This document shows, in pieces, positions 1 to 8,006 of a stretch of DNA of 35,308 nucleotides. The stretch is from Deltaproteobacteria bacterium (GTDB lineage: Bacteria; Desulfobacterota; Binatia; HRBIN30). The translations under genes and the position numbers were made by a program. The notes beneath the pieces are model-generated. The model made no database searches. It was given only the letters and a program-made list of their open reading frames with translations, and was not told where the DNA came from. The DNA lies in NCBI GenBank assembly GCA_017860575.1, contig JAGDMS010000022.1, forward strand, positions 1-35,308, given 5' to 3'. Every line of letters begins with the position of its first letter. The first letter of the stretch is position 1.

Positions 1-219
1 TGTAACCCCCGGCCCGATCGCGTCCACGACGCCGGCGCCTTCGTGGCCGATGATGATCGGCGGCCGCATCGGGACGATGCCGCGCTGGATGCTGAGATCG
101 CTGTGGCACACGCCACTCGCCGCCAGCCGCACCAGCACCTCGCCTTGCTGGGGCGCCTGCAGCTCCACCGGCTCGATCTTGAATGGTTCATTGTATCCAT
201 ACAGCACGGCGGCACGCAT
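1..219 (-). CDS. Zn-dependent alcohol dehydrogenase, N-terminal part (runs off the window)
   Basis: The 73 visible residues start MRAAVLYGYNEPFKIEPVEL and continue through GVCHSDLSIQ to IIIGHEGAGVVDAIGPGVT. The GVCHSD motif (catalytic zinc Cys and the following His/Asp) and the GHEGAGVV motif (second zinc ligand) are those of medium-chain zinc alcohol dehydrogenases, which oxidise alcohols or reduce aldehydes with NAD(P). The ATG at 219 is chosen because a GGAGG lies six bases upstream; an ATG six bases further upstream is too close to it. Domain and motif order match the GroES-like N-terminal domain. The NAD-binding domain is outside the window, so substrate class cannot be judged. Confidence 0.85.
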   Translation of the reverse strand, partial: MRAAVLYGYNEPFKIEPVELQAPQQGEVLVRLAASGVCHSDLSIQRGIVPMRPPIIIGHEGAGVVDAIGPGVT

Positions 220-260
220 CTGCATCCTCCATCTCCGACTGTTGACTTGTTCCGGAAACA

Positions 261-329
261 CCCTTCGATGAGTTCAGGGTGAGCGGAACTCACCGTGTTC
301 AATGAACTCTGAGACCGCCCGTGCTGAGG
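261..329. repeat. REP-like intergenic repeat pair
   Basis: Positions 261-286 read CCCTTCGATGAGTTCAGGGT followed by GAGCGG. A related degenerate copy follows at about 297-329 (TTCAATGAACTC, then GTGCTGAGG). The pattern resembles the CTTCGA...CTCAGGGTGAGCGG intergenic repeats common in many uncultured bacterial genomes; this similarity is from memory. A further inverted pair of the same family occurs at 33101-33162. The gap 220-381 between the dehydrogenase and the TetR gene holds nothing else I recognise. Confidence 0.5.
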
Positions 330-381
330 CTCTCGAGGCACGTCTGCGCATTCGGCGTCGGGCTCCTTCGCGTGCGGCAGT

Positions 382-1071
382 TCACCTGGCGTCGGTGCGC
401 GGCCAGTCGTCCAATTCGAGCAAGTGCAGCACGTTGTCCTTCAGCGTTGTGATCTCGCGCGTGAAGTGCGGCTTGCGCGGCCCGATCATGGACAAGATGG
501 CCATGCCGAGGAGGCTGGCGGAGGCCAGCGTGCGCACCGGGTCGATGGTGGCGGGATCGACGCCGAATTCCCCGAAGAGGTCGGTCCAGATCTGCTTGTT
601 GGACCCGATGATGATTTCTTCCTGACGTGCCTTGAGTGCGCTATCGCCCCGTTCGCGGCGCCGGTCGAGCACGATCTCGAGGAAGGCGTGGAACGACGGG
701 GCCGTCAACCGTTGCCAGGTCTCGTCCACCAGCCAGGAGACGCGCTCGCGTGGTGTCCGCGCCCCGCCGGCCATGGCCTGCGCCACGCTTTTCGACAAGT
801 TGCCGAAGCTGCGCTCCAGGACCGCCAGCAGCACGGAGTCCTTGTCGCCGAACTGGTGCACGATGGCCCCCCAGGTCACCCCGGCGCGCTTTGCGATGCG
901 CGCCGCGGTGGTCTTGCTCAGCCCTTCGTCGGCAATGCAGTCGACGACTGCCTGAATGACCTTCTCGCGCGTCAGCGCGCTGCGTTCCGACTGCGTGCGC
1001 CGCGGCGGCCGTGTTGCCTTCGGTCGCTGATCGGCGGCACCGAGCTGCGTCGCTGTTCCTACCCGGGTCAT
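382..1071 (-). CDS. TetR/AcrR family transcriptional regulator
   Basis: The 229-residue protein has an N-terminal TetR-type DNA-binding domain at about residues 33-80: LTREKVIQAVVDCIADEG, then the helix-turn-helix TTAARIAKRAGVTWGAIVHQ and FGDKDSVLLAVLERSF. The remainder is the variable all-helical ligand-binding half. Length is normal for the family. The open frame extends upstream of the chosen ATG, but that stretch is antisense to the neighbouring dehydrogenase and carries no family signal. It is transcribed divergently from the short-chain dehydrogenase at 1178 across a 106-bp gap with a small palindrome, the usual arrangement of a local repressor with its target. The ligand cannot be told from sequence. 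Confidence 0.9.
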   Translation of the reverse strand: MTRVGTATQLGAADQRPKATRPPRRTQSERSALTREKVIQAVVDCIADEGLSKTTAARIAKRAGVTWGAIVHQFGDKDSVLLAVLERSFGNLSKSVAQAMAGGARTPRERVSWLVDETWQRLTAPSFHAFLEIVLDRRRERGDSALKARQEEIIIGSNKQIWTDLFGEFGVDPATIDPVRTLASASLLGMAILSMIGPRKPHFTREITTLKDNVLHLLELDDWPRTDAR

Positions 1072-1097
1072 GCTGTGTGTGCGATTGACACAAAAAA

Positions 1098-1107
1098 ACC
1101 GAACGGT
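1098..1107. promoter_or_regulatory. Candidate TetR operator palindrome
   Basis: ACCGAACGGT is an inverted repeat (ACCG-N2-CGGT) in the divergent intergenic region between the TetR gene and the SDR. It lies between a TTGACA at 1085-1090 and a weak AT-rich stretch at 1108-1116 that could serve as a -10. Short ACCG/CGGT inverted repeats are typical TetR-family operator cores; assignment here rests on position only. Confidence 0.45.
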
Positions 1108-1177
1108 CAATATGTAGCCCGCGCAGGGACGGCCGCGGGCACGGGGGAGGTCCGCCGGCCACGCCGCAGGAGGGAGC

Positions 1178-1948
1178 ATGGAACGCATGCAGCAGCGATT
1201 CGACCTGACCGGCAAGGTGGCGCTGGTCACCGGCGGGAGCCGGGGGCTCGGGAGGGCCATGTCGTTGGGGCTCGCGGACGCGGGCGCGGATGTGGTGGTC
1301 GCCAGCCGGACGCTCAGTGCCTGCGAAGCGGTGGTGGCCGACATCCACGCCCTCGGGCGTGAGGCGCTTGCGGTCGACTGCGACATGCGCAATTGGGCGG
1401 ACATCGACCGCTTGGCGGAGCGGACCTACGGCCGCTTCGGCCGGTGCGACGTGTTGGTGAACAACGCGGGGATCATGCAGACCCCGTCGCCGTTGGTGCA
1501 GACGGACAGCGCGTTGTTCGACGAGTTTTTCGAGGTGAACGTCAAAGGGCCGATGCGCCTGGCGACCCAGGTGGCGCCGCGCATGGGCGCCGCCGGCGGC
1601 GGCTCGATCATCAACGTCATCTCGATCGGCGGCCTCAAGCCGGGTCCCAATCTCGGCATGTACTGCTCTAGCAAGGCGGCGCTCCAGGCGCTCAGCCGCG
1701 TCATGGCGGCGGAGTGGGCCCCGCTGAAGGTGCGCGTCAACGCCCTGGCCCCCGGACCGTTCCGCACCGACATGATGGAGGACATGGACGAGCGCATCCC
1801 TGGCTTCATCCAGCACTCCGTGAGCACCAACATGCAGAAGCGGATGGCGGAGCCCGACGAGATTGTCGGCGCCGTGCTGTTCCTGGCCAGCGACGCCTCG
1901 AGCTTCGTCACCGCGCAGACCCTATCGGTGTGCGGGGGGTACGGCTGA
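1178..1948 (+). CDS. Classical short-chain dehydrogenase/reductase (SDR)
   Basis: The 256-residue protein has the full classical SDR set: TGGSRGLG cofactor motif (residues 18-25), NNAG (95-98), catalytic Ser149, Tyr162 and Lys166 (YCSSK), and PGPFRTDM after the active site. It should be a soluble NAD(P)-dependent oxidoreductase of alcohol/ketone or 3-oxoacyl substrates. Residues after the first glycine motif (VVASRT) suggest NADP preference. An AGGAGGGAGC precedes the ATG, giving a confident start. It is divergent from the TetR gene and 245 bp upstream of the P450 on the same strand; both may act on the same lipid or steroid-like substrate, which is inference. Confidence 0.93.
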   Translation: MERMQQRFDLTGKVALVTGGSRGLGRAMSLGLADAGADVVVASRTLSACEAVVADIHALGREALAVDCDMRNWADIDRLAERTYGRFGRCDVLVNNAGIMQTPSPLVQTDSALFDEFFEVNVKGPMRLATQVAPRMGAAGGGSIINVISIGGLKPGPNLGMYCSSKAALQALSRVMAAEWAPLKVRVNALAPGPFRTDMMEDMDERIPGFIQHSVSTNMQKRMAEPDEIVGAVLFLASDASSFVTAQTLSVCGGYG

Positions 1949-1988
1949 GATGCTGCGCTCTCCAGATCGACGGGAGTAACAAAGATCT

Positions 1989-2064
1989 TCGTGCTCGTGC
2001 TCAGCGAAGCGTGTTCGTAAGCGTTTCCCGCGCTCGGCAACGCCGATTACGAGCACACGCACGA
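1989..2064. repeat. Long imperfect inverted repeat between SDR and P450
   Basis: TCGTGCTCGTGCTC (1989-2002) is matched by the reverse complement at 2051-2064 with 12 of 14 positions paired. A smaller perfect palindrome GTTTCG-CCGC-CGAAAC lies at 2107-2122. No T-run follows, so it is not a clear terminator; it could be an mRNA structure or a binding region ahead of the P450. Confidence 0.4.
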
Positions 2065-2193
2065 ATTGGCTTGTGGGCGAGAGGCCGCGCTGCGGTTTTG
2101 TGCGCAGTTTCGCCGCCGAAACGCGCGCCTGGGAGCGCAGGTGATGCATAAGGCGGCGCGAACCGGTATCATCTCATGATTCACGGAGGTGGC

Positions 2194-3393
2194 ATGAATC
2201 TCAACTTGCTCGATCCCGAGCTGTATCAGGGCGATCCGCACCCGACCTTTGCCTGGCTGCGGCAGAACGAGCCGGTGCGCTGGGACGCGCGTCACGGCGT
2301 TTGGCTGATCACCAAGTACGCCGACGTTGTGTACGTCTCCAAGAATCATGAACTGTTCTGTTCCGGGCAGGGCATCCGCCCGAACAGCAACCGCAAAGCC
2401 GGTCTGATCACCATGGACGAGCCACGTCACGGGCAGATGCGGCGTTTGGTCAATCGCGGCTTCACCCCGCGCATGGTCTCGCGGCTCGAGCCGCACATGC
2501 GGGAGATCGTCACGGAATGCATCGACCGCGTTGCCACCCTGGGAGCCTGCGATTTTGTGCCGACACTGGCGGTGCCCCTGCCGATGTTAGTGATTGCCGA
2601 ACTGCTCGGTGTGCGCACGGAGGACCGTGAGCGCTTCCGCGTGTGGTCCGATGCCATCGCGGCGCAGGACGGACAGCCCGATGACTCCGTTCCCGTGGCC
2701 GAGGCGCAGCGGGCGTTGGCGGAGTACGCTGCCTACCTCGTCGACATCATCGAGGACCGTCGCCGCAACCCGCGCGACGATCTCATCAGTGTGCTGACGC
2801 ACGCCTCGGACGAAGGCATGCTCAGTGCCGACTTTACGCAGATGGCGAACGACGAGTTGCTGGGCCTGCTGATGCTGCTGTTAGTGGCGGGAAACGAGAC
2901 GACGCGTAATTCGTTGAGCGGAGGGGTCCTCGCGTTCAGCCAGCACCCTGCCGAGTACGACAAGCTGCGCGTCCGCCCCGAACTGCTGCCCGCCGCGATC
3001 GAGGAAATCCTGCGCTGGAGTTCCCCGGTGATCAACTTCCGCCGGACGGCCACGCGCGACACGGAATTGCGGGGGCAACGGATCCGCGCGGGCGACCAGG
3101 TGGTGATCTTCTACTCGTCGGCGAACCGCGACGAGGAAGTCTTCGCGGATGCGGATCAGTTCCGGATCGACCGGAACCCGAACGAGCATCTCGCCTTTGG
3201 CATCGGCAACCACTTCTGCCTCGGCGCCAACCTGGCACGGCTGGAGATGCGGGTCATGTTCGAGGAATTGCTTCACCGCCTTCCCGATATCCGGCTGGCC
3301 CCGGGAGCCGTGCCGGCGTACGCCCACTCCGCCGTGTTGCGCAGCATCGACTCACTGCCGGTGGTCTTCACCCCGGAACGCAAGGCGGCCTGA
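2194..3393 (+). CDS. Cytochrome P450, CYP142/CYP125-like bacterial class
   Basis: The 399-residue protein has all P450 hallmarks: the oxygen-activating I-helix AGNETT (residues 232-237), the K-helix ExxR (E271-R274, EILR), and the heme loop FGIGNHFCLG (335-344) with ligand Cys342. The start at 2194 is preferred over an in-frame ATG at 2176 because GGAGG at 2185-2189 sits just before it. The N-terminal pattern (LYQGDPHPTFAWLRQNEPV, IRPNS, MDEPRHGQMRRLVNRGFTPR) and the C-terminal SLPVVFTP ending resemble actinobacterial CYP142-type steroid side-chain hydroxylases as I remember them. It is soluble, so it needs a separate ferredoxin and reductase, which are not in the window. Exact substrate is uncertain. 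Confidence 0.92.
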   Translation: MNLNLLDPELYQGDPHPTFAWLRQNEPVRWDARHGVWLITKYADVVYVSKNHELFCSGQGIRPNSNRKAGLITMDEPRHGQMRRLVNRGFTPRMVSRLEPHMREIVTECIDRVATLGACDFVPTLAVPLPMLVIAELLGVRTEDRERFRVWSDAIAAQDGQPDDSVPVAEAQRALAEYAAYLVDIIEDRRRNPRDDLISVLTHASDEGMLSADFTQMANDELLGLLMLLLVAGNETTRNSLSGGVLAFSQHPAEYDKLRVRPELLPAAIEEILRWSSPVINFRRTATRDTELRGQRIRAGDQVVIFYSSANRDEEVFADADQFRIDRNPNEHLAFGIGNHFCLGANLARLEMRVMFEELLHRLPDIRLAPGAVPAYAHSAVLRSIDSLPVVFTPERKAA

Positions 3394-3418
3394 TCAGTGG
3401 GTGCGCTCAGGTGACCAT

Positions 3419-3458
3419 CCGAGCCCCAGCCCAATTCGTTGAAGGGGCTACGGCTCGG
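3419..3458. terminator. Candidate bidirectional stem-loop between convergent genes
   Basis: CCGAGCC (3419-3425) pairs perfectly with GGCTCGG (3452-3458), enclosing an inner AGCCC/GGGCT stem (3428-3432 with 3445-3449). It lies between the 3' ends of the convergent P450 and AOR genes. There is no strong T-run on either side, so factor-independent termination is only suspected. Confidence 0.45.
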
Positions 3459-3484
3459 GCTAATGCCGGACCGGGCAACGATCC

Positions 3485-5176
3485 TCAAGATTCCCAGAGG
3501 TGGTCAATCGCGTCGTAGGGCATGTCGAACACCCGCGGCCCGTCGGGGAGATTGAGCGGCTCCGTGTGCAGGAACGCGGGCAACCGGTCGTCAGCCTGGC
3601 CCATGCCAGCGGCGCGATTGAATTCCAGTTCCGCCTGGATCGTCTGCCGGCCCAGCTCCAGCACGTCTTGCGCTGTCCATTGCCGGCCGAGGTGTGCAGT
3701 CAGCAGGCTCGCCATGTCCTCCGGGGTCGGGTTCGAAAATTGACAGAGTCCGACGCTGTCGACGGCGGCCATCACCAGCTGTTCGTGTCGTGACTGTTTC
3801 AACAGCGTTTCGTCGCTCACGTTGCGCGCGGTGACGAGGCCCGCGGTGTGATCCGCCCCTTGCGGGCTGGACGCGTAGGTGACGCCCATGCCGCGCAGCG
3901 TCCGCGGTTCCCACGCCGGCAGCCCTTGGCCTTTCACTGTGGGTACCCGCGCGATACCGAACACGCGGGCCACCGTCTCCGTCCCGTTGCCCAAGATCCG
4001 GCCGATGTGGCTGCCCGCGCGGATCTCTTCGAGCAACGCCACGACGCCCTTCCAGTCGCCCCAGGGAAGAACGCCTGCCTCCATCGCGACGCCAAAGGCG
4101 TTGCCGGTCTCGATGGTATCGAGGCCAATGTCGTCACATAGGCGGTCCATCTGTGCGACCGCGTCGAGGTCGTCGATCTCCAGGTTGGACCCGAGCAGGG
4201 CGAGCGTCTCGAACTCGAGTGCGGTGGTGAGCTGCTGGCCGCGCGCGTCATTGAACAGGATGGCGCACTTGATCACGCAGCCGGCCATGCAGGGCAACAT
4301 CTTGCTGCCTCTGGCGGAGGCCAGCGCAGCGATGCGCTGCCCGGAAAGCTGGTCCGCTCCCGCAAATGTCCCGAGCCGGTGATTGCGTGTCGGCATGCTC
4401 TGGACGGCGTCGCGATTGACGAACCTGATCACACCGGCAGTGCCGTAGGCACTCATGTTCGCCGTTCGCGGATCCTCGAGTACCGTCTTGGCGAACGCCG
4501 TCGCGCGGGCGCGGAAGTCGTCCTTTTCGACGGACAGTGGCAGGCGCTCGATCCCCGCATCGTCGACGACGATCGCCTTGAGCCCCTTGGCCGCCATCAC
4601 CGCGCCCAGGCCGCCGCGGGCTGCGTGCCGGGTCGGCCGGCCTTCCGGATCGGTGACGGCAATCGATGCGCCGGCGAGCCGGTGCTCGCCCGCTGGGCCG
4701 ATGGTCACCGCGCACTGGCTCTTGCCCGAGGCAACAAGCAACGCGTGCAGTTCGTAGTTCCCCGTACCGCGCAGCGCGGTGGCGTCGGCAAATCGCGCGC
4801 CGTCCTTGTCGATGTGCAATACATATGGCGTGTTGGTGTGCGGCGCACCCTCGACAATGACGGCCGTGAACCCGAGCCGGGCCAGCTTGTGGCCGAGCCG
4901 TCCACCGACGTTGGCCTCTTTGGTGCCGCGGGTCAGCGGGCTTTTGGCGCCGAACGATGTGCGCCCGGAGGTCGTTGCCGCAGTGCCGCCGAGCAGTCCC
5001 GGCGCAAAGACCAGTTTGTTCTCGGTCGACAGCGGGTGGCACCGCGGGGGGATTTCGCGCTGGATGAGCGTTGCGGTGAGTGCCCGCCCGCCGAGAAACT
5101 GGTAGGCGGCGGGCACCGGCTCGCGCCGGGCCTCCAAGCGGCTCATGTCTATTCTCAGTAAGGTTTCGCGATTCAT
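3485..5176 (-). CDS. Aldehyde:ferredoxin oxidoreductase (AOR) family tungsten/molybdopterin enzyme
   Basis: The 563-residue protein has the AOR N-terminal domain (FLGGRALTATLIQRE, FAPGLLGGTAATTSGRTSFG, SPLTRGTKEANVGGRLG) that holds the bis-pterin cofactor, then the helical domains 2 and 3. Candidate [4Fe-4S] ligands are Cys296, Cys300, Cys304 (PCMAGCVIKC) and Cys478. The first pair is spaced CxxxC rather than the CxxC of the archetypal Pyrococcus enzyme, as in some bacterial subgroups. Members oxidise aldehydes to carboxylates, or run in reverse, with ferredoxin, and are oxygen sensitive. It follows rlmD by 80 bp and moaC two genes upstream on the same strand, so cofactor supply and enzyme could be co-transcribed. 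A GGAAAG precedes the ATG. Confidence 0.9.
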   Translation of the reverse strand: MNRETLLRIDMSRLEARREPVPAAYQFLGGRALTATLIQREIPPRCHPLSTENKLVFAPGLLGGTAATTSGRTSFGAKSPLTRGTKEANVGGRLGHKLARLGFTAVIVEGAPHTNTPYVLHIDKDGARFADATALRGTGNYELHALLVASGKSQCAVTIGPAGEHRLAGASIAVTDPEGRPTRHAARGGLGAVMAAKGLKAIVVDDAGIERLPLSVEKDDFRARATAFAKTVLEDPRTANMSAYGTAGVIRFVNRDAVQSMPTRNHRLGTFAGADQLSGQRIAALASARGSKMLPCMAGCVIKCAILFNDARGQQLTTALEFETLALLGSNLEIDDLDAVAQMDRLCDDIGLDTIETGNAFGVAMEAGVLPWGDWKGVVALLEEIRAGSHIGRILGNGTETVARVFGIARVPTVKGQGLPAWEPRTLRGMGVTYASSPQGADHTAGLVTARNVSDETLLKQSRHEQLVMAAVDSVGLCQFSNPTPEDMASLLTAHLGRQWTAQDVLELGRQTIQAELEFNRAAGMGQADDRLPAFLHTEPLNLPDGPRVFDMPYDAIDHLWES

Positions 5177-5256
5177 CGCATTGCTTTCCGGAGTCAGGTT
5201 ATCCGCTCAGTACCCAAATTCGAACGGGCCTGCAAAGGCATCGGGCACGTCAGCGG

Positions 5257-6483
5257 CTACGCCGGCTGCCGCCGCTCCAGCGCGGCGACGCATTCGACGT
5301 GTTCCGTCTGCGGCAGCAGGTCGAACGGTTGCAACCGGGCGATATGATACCCGTGCGCGGCGAACCAGTCGAGGTCGCGCGCCAGCGTGCCCGGGTTGCA
5401 GGAGATGTACACCATTCTGCGCGGCGCGCAGGCGGCAATCGCCGCCCGCGCCTCCTCGTCGACGCCTTTGCGTGGCGGGTTGAGGGTGAGCACATCCACG
5501 CGCTCGAGCCGCTCGATCAACTCCGGCAGCACGCCGGCCACCGTGCCAACGTGGAAGCGGACGTTGTGGAAGCCATTGAGGCGGATGTTCGCCTTGGCAT
5601 CGACGACGGCGAGCGGTGACTCTTCGATGCCGAAGACGAGCTTCGCCGAACCGGCAAGATAGAAGGAGAGGGCGCCGACGCCGGAGTAGAGATCGACGGC
5701 CACGTCCGCCGCGGTCGGGGCCGCCCACTGCAGGGCTTGGTCGTACAGCTTGCACGCCACCGGGGTGTTGGCCTGCAAGAACGCTCCGGCCTGCGTGCGC
5801 AGCTTGAGCAGGCCGACCCGGTCGATCAGGGCGGTCTCCCGCGTCAGCGGAACGAAAATGGTGCCGAAGATGACATTGCCGGGATCGGGATTGATGTTCT
5901 GCACGATGCTGGTCACGCCTCGAATCCGGCGCAGTTGAGCGACCACCTGCCGTGCCTGCGGGAGTTGGCGGTCGCGGGTCACCAGGATAATTTGCGCTTG
6001 CTTGGTCCAGTTGCTCACCCGCACAATGACGTAGCGCAGGGTGCCCGTGCGGGTGCGTTCGTCGTAGATCGGGATCTCCAGCCGGTCCAGCGTCGCGCGT
6101 ATCCGGGCCAGCACCGGGTTGATCAGAGGGTGGTGCACCGGGCACTGGCTGATGTCGACGACCTGGTGCGAATGCGGACGGTAGATGCCCAACAACAACC
6201 CGCGGCGGGCGTGCCGTACCACCAGCTTGGCCTGATTGCGGTAGCCGAACGCGCGCGGCGAGCCGATGACCGGTGGAACCGACAGGGCCGAGAGACTCGC
6301 AAAGCACGTGAGCACCTCGCGCACGCGTTGCTGTTTCAGTTGCAGCTGCTCGCCGTACGGACGGCCGATCAACGCACAGCCGGCGCAGTTGGGGAAATGC
6401 GGACAGGGCTGGGCGGGGACGGGCGGTCGGGGGCTGGGGTGCGGTTCCCCAGCCCCTCGCTCCCGGCCCCTAGCTCCGCGCAT
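5257..6483 (-). CDS. rlmD: 23S rRNA (uracil-C5)-methyltransferase, RlmD/RumA family
   Basis: The 408-residue SAM-dependent enzyme transfers a methyl group to C5 of a uridine in 23S rRNA (family also includes TrmA and RlmC). It shows Fe-S cluster cysteines C27, C33, C36 and C114 ([16 protein letters not shown]), SAM motif [11 protein letters not shown] (264-274), NPPRKG (335-340), the catalytic nucleophile Cys362 in [13 protein letters not shown], and Glu394 in PQTEHVE. The N-terminal TRAM RNA-binding domain of E. coli RlmD is absent, as in shorter family members. The ATG at 6483 overlaps the moaC stop by 14 bp. The first 20 residues are Gly/Pro/Arg-rich and encoded by a strong hairpin (6430-6456), so the true start is uncertain. 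Substrate position could be other than U1939. Confidence 0.85.
   Translation of the reverse strand: MRGARGRERGAGEPHPSPRPPVPAQPCPHFPNCAGCALIGRPYGEQLQLKQQRVREVLTCFASLSALSVPPVIGSPRAFGYRNQAKLVVRHARRGLLLGIYRPHSHQVVDISQCPVHHPLINPVLARIRATLDRLEIPIYDERTRTGTLRYVIVRVSNWTKQAQIILVTRDRQLPQARQVVAQLRRIRGVTSIVQNINPDPGNVIFGTIFVPLTRETALIDRVGLLKLRTQAGAFLQANTPVACKLYDQALQWAAPTAADVAVDLYSGVGALSFYLAGSAKLVFGIEESPLAVVDAKANIRLNGFHNVRFHVGTVAGVLPELIERLERVDVLTLNPPRKGVDEEARAAIAACAPRRMVYISCNPGTLARDLDWFAAHGYHIARLQPFDLLPQTEHVECVAALERRQPA
6430..6456. repeat. Perfect 10-bp hairpin at the moaC-rlmD junction
   Basis: GGGGCTGGGG (6430-6439) and CCCCAGCCCC (6447-6456) form a perfect stem with a 7-nt loop. It sits inside the annotated 5' end of rlmD, 14 bases past the moaC stop codon. 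It may be an intergenic palindromic element absorbed into the reading frame, or a structure controlling rlmD translation. Confidence 0.6.
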
Positions 6484-6985
6484 CGCGCCGCCACTCCCCG
6501 CTACGGCCGCCCCGTTTCTCCTGTAGGCGAATGTCGCCGATCACCATGCCGCGGTCGACGGCCTTGCACATGTCGTAGATCGTCAGTGCGGCGGCGCTGA
6601 CGGCCACCAGGGCCTCCATCTCCACGCCGGTCTTCCCCGTGACTTTCACCCGCGCTTCGATCTCCAGCACGCCGGGGCGGGCAACGTGGAAATCGATGCT
6701 TGCGACCTCGACCGGGAGTGGATGGCAGAGGGGGATCAACTCGGCGGTGCGCTTGGCCGCCATGATGCCGGCGACCCGAGCGACGGCCAATACCTCGCCC
6801 TTGGCGATCTTCCCGCTGCGAATCAGTCGTAATGTCTGCGGCTTCATACGCACGCTACCACGCGCCACCGCCTCTCGTTCGGTGACGGCTTTGGCGCTGA
6901 CATCCACCATGCGGGCGCGGCCGCTCGCGTCCACATGCGACAGCTCCGTCTGGGCACTTACCTTGCGATTCCGACGTGGCGTCAC
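6470..6985 (-). CDS. moaC: Cyclic pyranopterin monophosphate synthase MoaC
   Basis: The 171-residue protein carries out the second step of molybdenum/tungsten cofactor biosynthesis, converting the MoaA product to cyclic pyranopterin monophosphate in the cytoplasm. Signature segments are [18 protein letters not shown] (26 on), [11 protein letters not shown] (83-93), [13 protein letters not shown] (118-130) and [13 protein letters not shown] (137-149), with Asp138 and Lys141 at the catalytic positions. The start is a GTG at 6985 with a GAGG five bases upstream. It is divergent from trxB with only 17 bp between the likely start codons, and it overlaps rlmD. An AOR-family enzyme lies downstream on the same strand, a fitting consumer of the cofactor. 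Confidence 0.95.
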   Translation of the reverse strand: MTPRRNRKVSAQTELSHVDASGRARMVDVSAKAVTEREAVARGSVRMKPQTLRLIRSGKIAKGEVLAVARVAGIMAAKRTAELIPLCHPLPVEVASIDFHVARPGVLEIEARVKVTGKTGVEMEALVAVSAAALTIYDMCKAVDRGMVIGDIRLQEKRGGRSGEWRRDARS

Positions 6986-6991
6986 TATAAC
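6963..6991 (+). promoter_or_regulatory. Sigma70-like promoter for trxB, leaderless or nearly so
   Basis: TTGCGA (6963-6968), a 17-bp spacer and TATAAC (6986-6991) match the -35/-10 consensus at 4/6 and 5/6 positions. Transcription would begin near 6998, at or within a few bases of the trxB ATG at 7003, leaving no room for a Shine-Dalgarno site. The promoter overlaps the first codons of moaC on the opposite strand. Confidence 0.6.
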
Positions 6992-7002
6992 CTCGCGTGT
7001 CT

Positions 7003-7932
7003 ATGAACCCTCACAAACTCATCATCATCGGTTCCGGGCCAGCAGGACTGACCGCGGCCGTCTACGCCGCCCGCGCTAACCTAGCACCAATCGTGATTGA
7101 AGGCTCACAGCCCGGCGGACAACTGACGATCACCACCGAGGTGGAGAATTATCCCGGGTTCCCCAGCGGCGTGATGGGGCCGGAGATGATGGAACTGTTC
7201 AAACAACAGGCCGAACGCTTCGGCACACGTTGCGTCTACGGCGACGTTGGCCGGGTCGATCTGGCCCAGCGCCCATTCCGGCTCGGCCTCGGCAACGAAG
7301 AATACACCTGCGACGCCCTCATCATTGCGACCGGCGCGTCGGCGAAATTGCTGGGGTTGGCGTCCGAGAAGCGCCTGATGGGGCACGGCGTGTCCGCGTG
7401 CGCGACCTGCGACGGCTTTTTCTTCAAAGAGAAGGAGCTGATCGTCGTGGGTGGCGGCGACACCGCCATCGAAGAGGCCACCTTTCTCACCAAGTTCGCC
7501 AGCAAGGTCACCATCGTCCATCGCCGCGACCAGTTGCGCGCGTCGAAGATCATGCAAGATCGCGCCTTCAAGAACGGAAAGATCGCGTTCCGATGGGACT
7601 CCGTGGTGGACGAGATTTACGGGACCGCGGATACGGCGGGCGTGACCGGTGCCCGGCTCAAGAACGTGAAGACCGGCGCACTGGATGATTTCCGCTGTGA
7701 AGGCGTCTTCATGGCGATCGGCCATCAGCCCAATACGCGATTGTTCGAGGGCCAGATCGAGATGGATGCCAACGGGTACATCGTGACCCGACCCCGTTCC
7801 ACCTACACCAGCGTGGAAGGGGTGTTCGCCTGCGGCGACGTGCAAGATACGGTCTACCGCCAGGCGGTGACCGCCGCCGGCTCCGGCTGCATGGCCGCCA
7901 TTGATGCGGAGCGCTGGCTGGAGGGGCAGTAG
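7003..7932 (+). CDS. trxB: Thioredoxin reductase
   Basis: The 309-residue flavoprotein reduces thioredoxin with NADPH. It has the FAD motif GSGPAG (10-15), the redox pair CATC (Cys133 and Cys136), the NADPH motif [12 protein letters not shown] (148-159), and the C-terminal FAD segment [21 protein letters not shown]. Length is normal. The ATG at 7003 is preferred; an in-frame GTG at 6997 is possible. No Shine-Dalgarno precedes it, consistent with the close promoter at 6963-6991. The stop codon at 7930-7932 is followed within two bases by a heptanucleotide repeat array, and the convergent hisF gene is truncated in that array. Confidence 0.96.
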   Translation: MNPHKLIIIGSGPAGLTAAVYAARANLAPIVIEGSQPGGQLTITTEVENYPGFPSGVMGPEMMELFKQQAERFGTRCVYGDVGRVDLAQRPFRLGLGNEEYTCDALIIATGASAKLLGLASEKRLMGHGVSACATCDGFFFKEKELIVVGGGDTAIEEATFLTKFASKVTIVHRRDQLRASKIMQDRAFKNGKIAFRWDSVVDEIYGTADTAGVTGARLKNVKTGALDDFRCEGVFMAIGHQPNTRLFEGQIEMDANGYIVTRPRSTYTSVEGVFACGDVQDTVYRQAVTAAGSGCMAAIDAERWLEGQ

Positions 7933-7933
7933 A

Positions 7934-8006
7934 CAGTAACCAGTAACCAGTGACCAGTCACAAGGAGGCACTGATCACTGATGACTGATCACTGGTCACT
8001 GGTCAC
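7934..8006. repeat. Heptanucleotide tandem array, inverted pair (trxB/hisF junction)
   Basis: Four 7-mers CAGTAAC, CAGTAAC, CAGTGAC, CAGTCAC fill 7934-7961. After a short AAGGAGG spacer, CACTGAT, CACTGAT, GACTGAT, CACTGGT, CACTGGT and a partial unit fill 7969-8006. The second set is the reverse complement of the first register, so the locus can fold, for example 7949-7958 with 7991-8000. The hisF stop codon at 7989-7991 and its last four residues lie inside the array. Confidence 0.8.

Noticed and set aside
424-1362. Plus-strand frame of 312 codons across the TetR gene
   Set aside because: Shadow of the TetR gene; His/Arg/Gly-rich with no domain.
1072-1404. N-terminal extension of the TetR frame
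   Set aside because: It is antisense to the SDR gene and runs through the divergent promoter region; homology starts after 1071.
5207-6307. Long minus-strand frame of 366 codons overlapping rlmD
   Set aside because: It is the out-of-frame shadow of the methyltransferase, with Arg/Gly/Pro-rich composition and no motifs.
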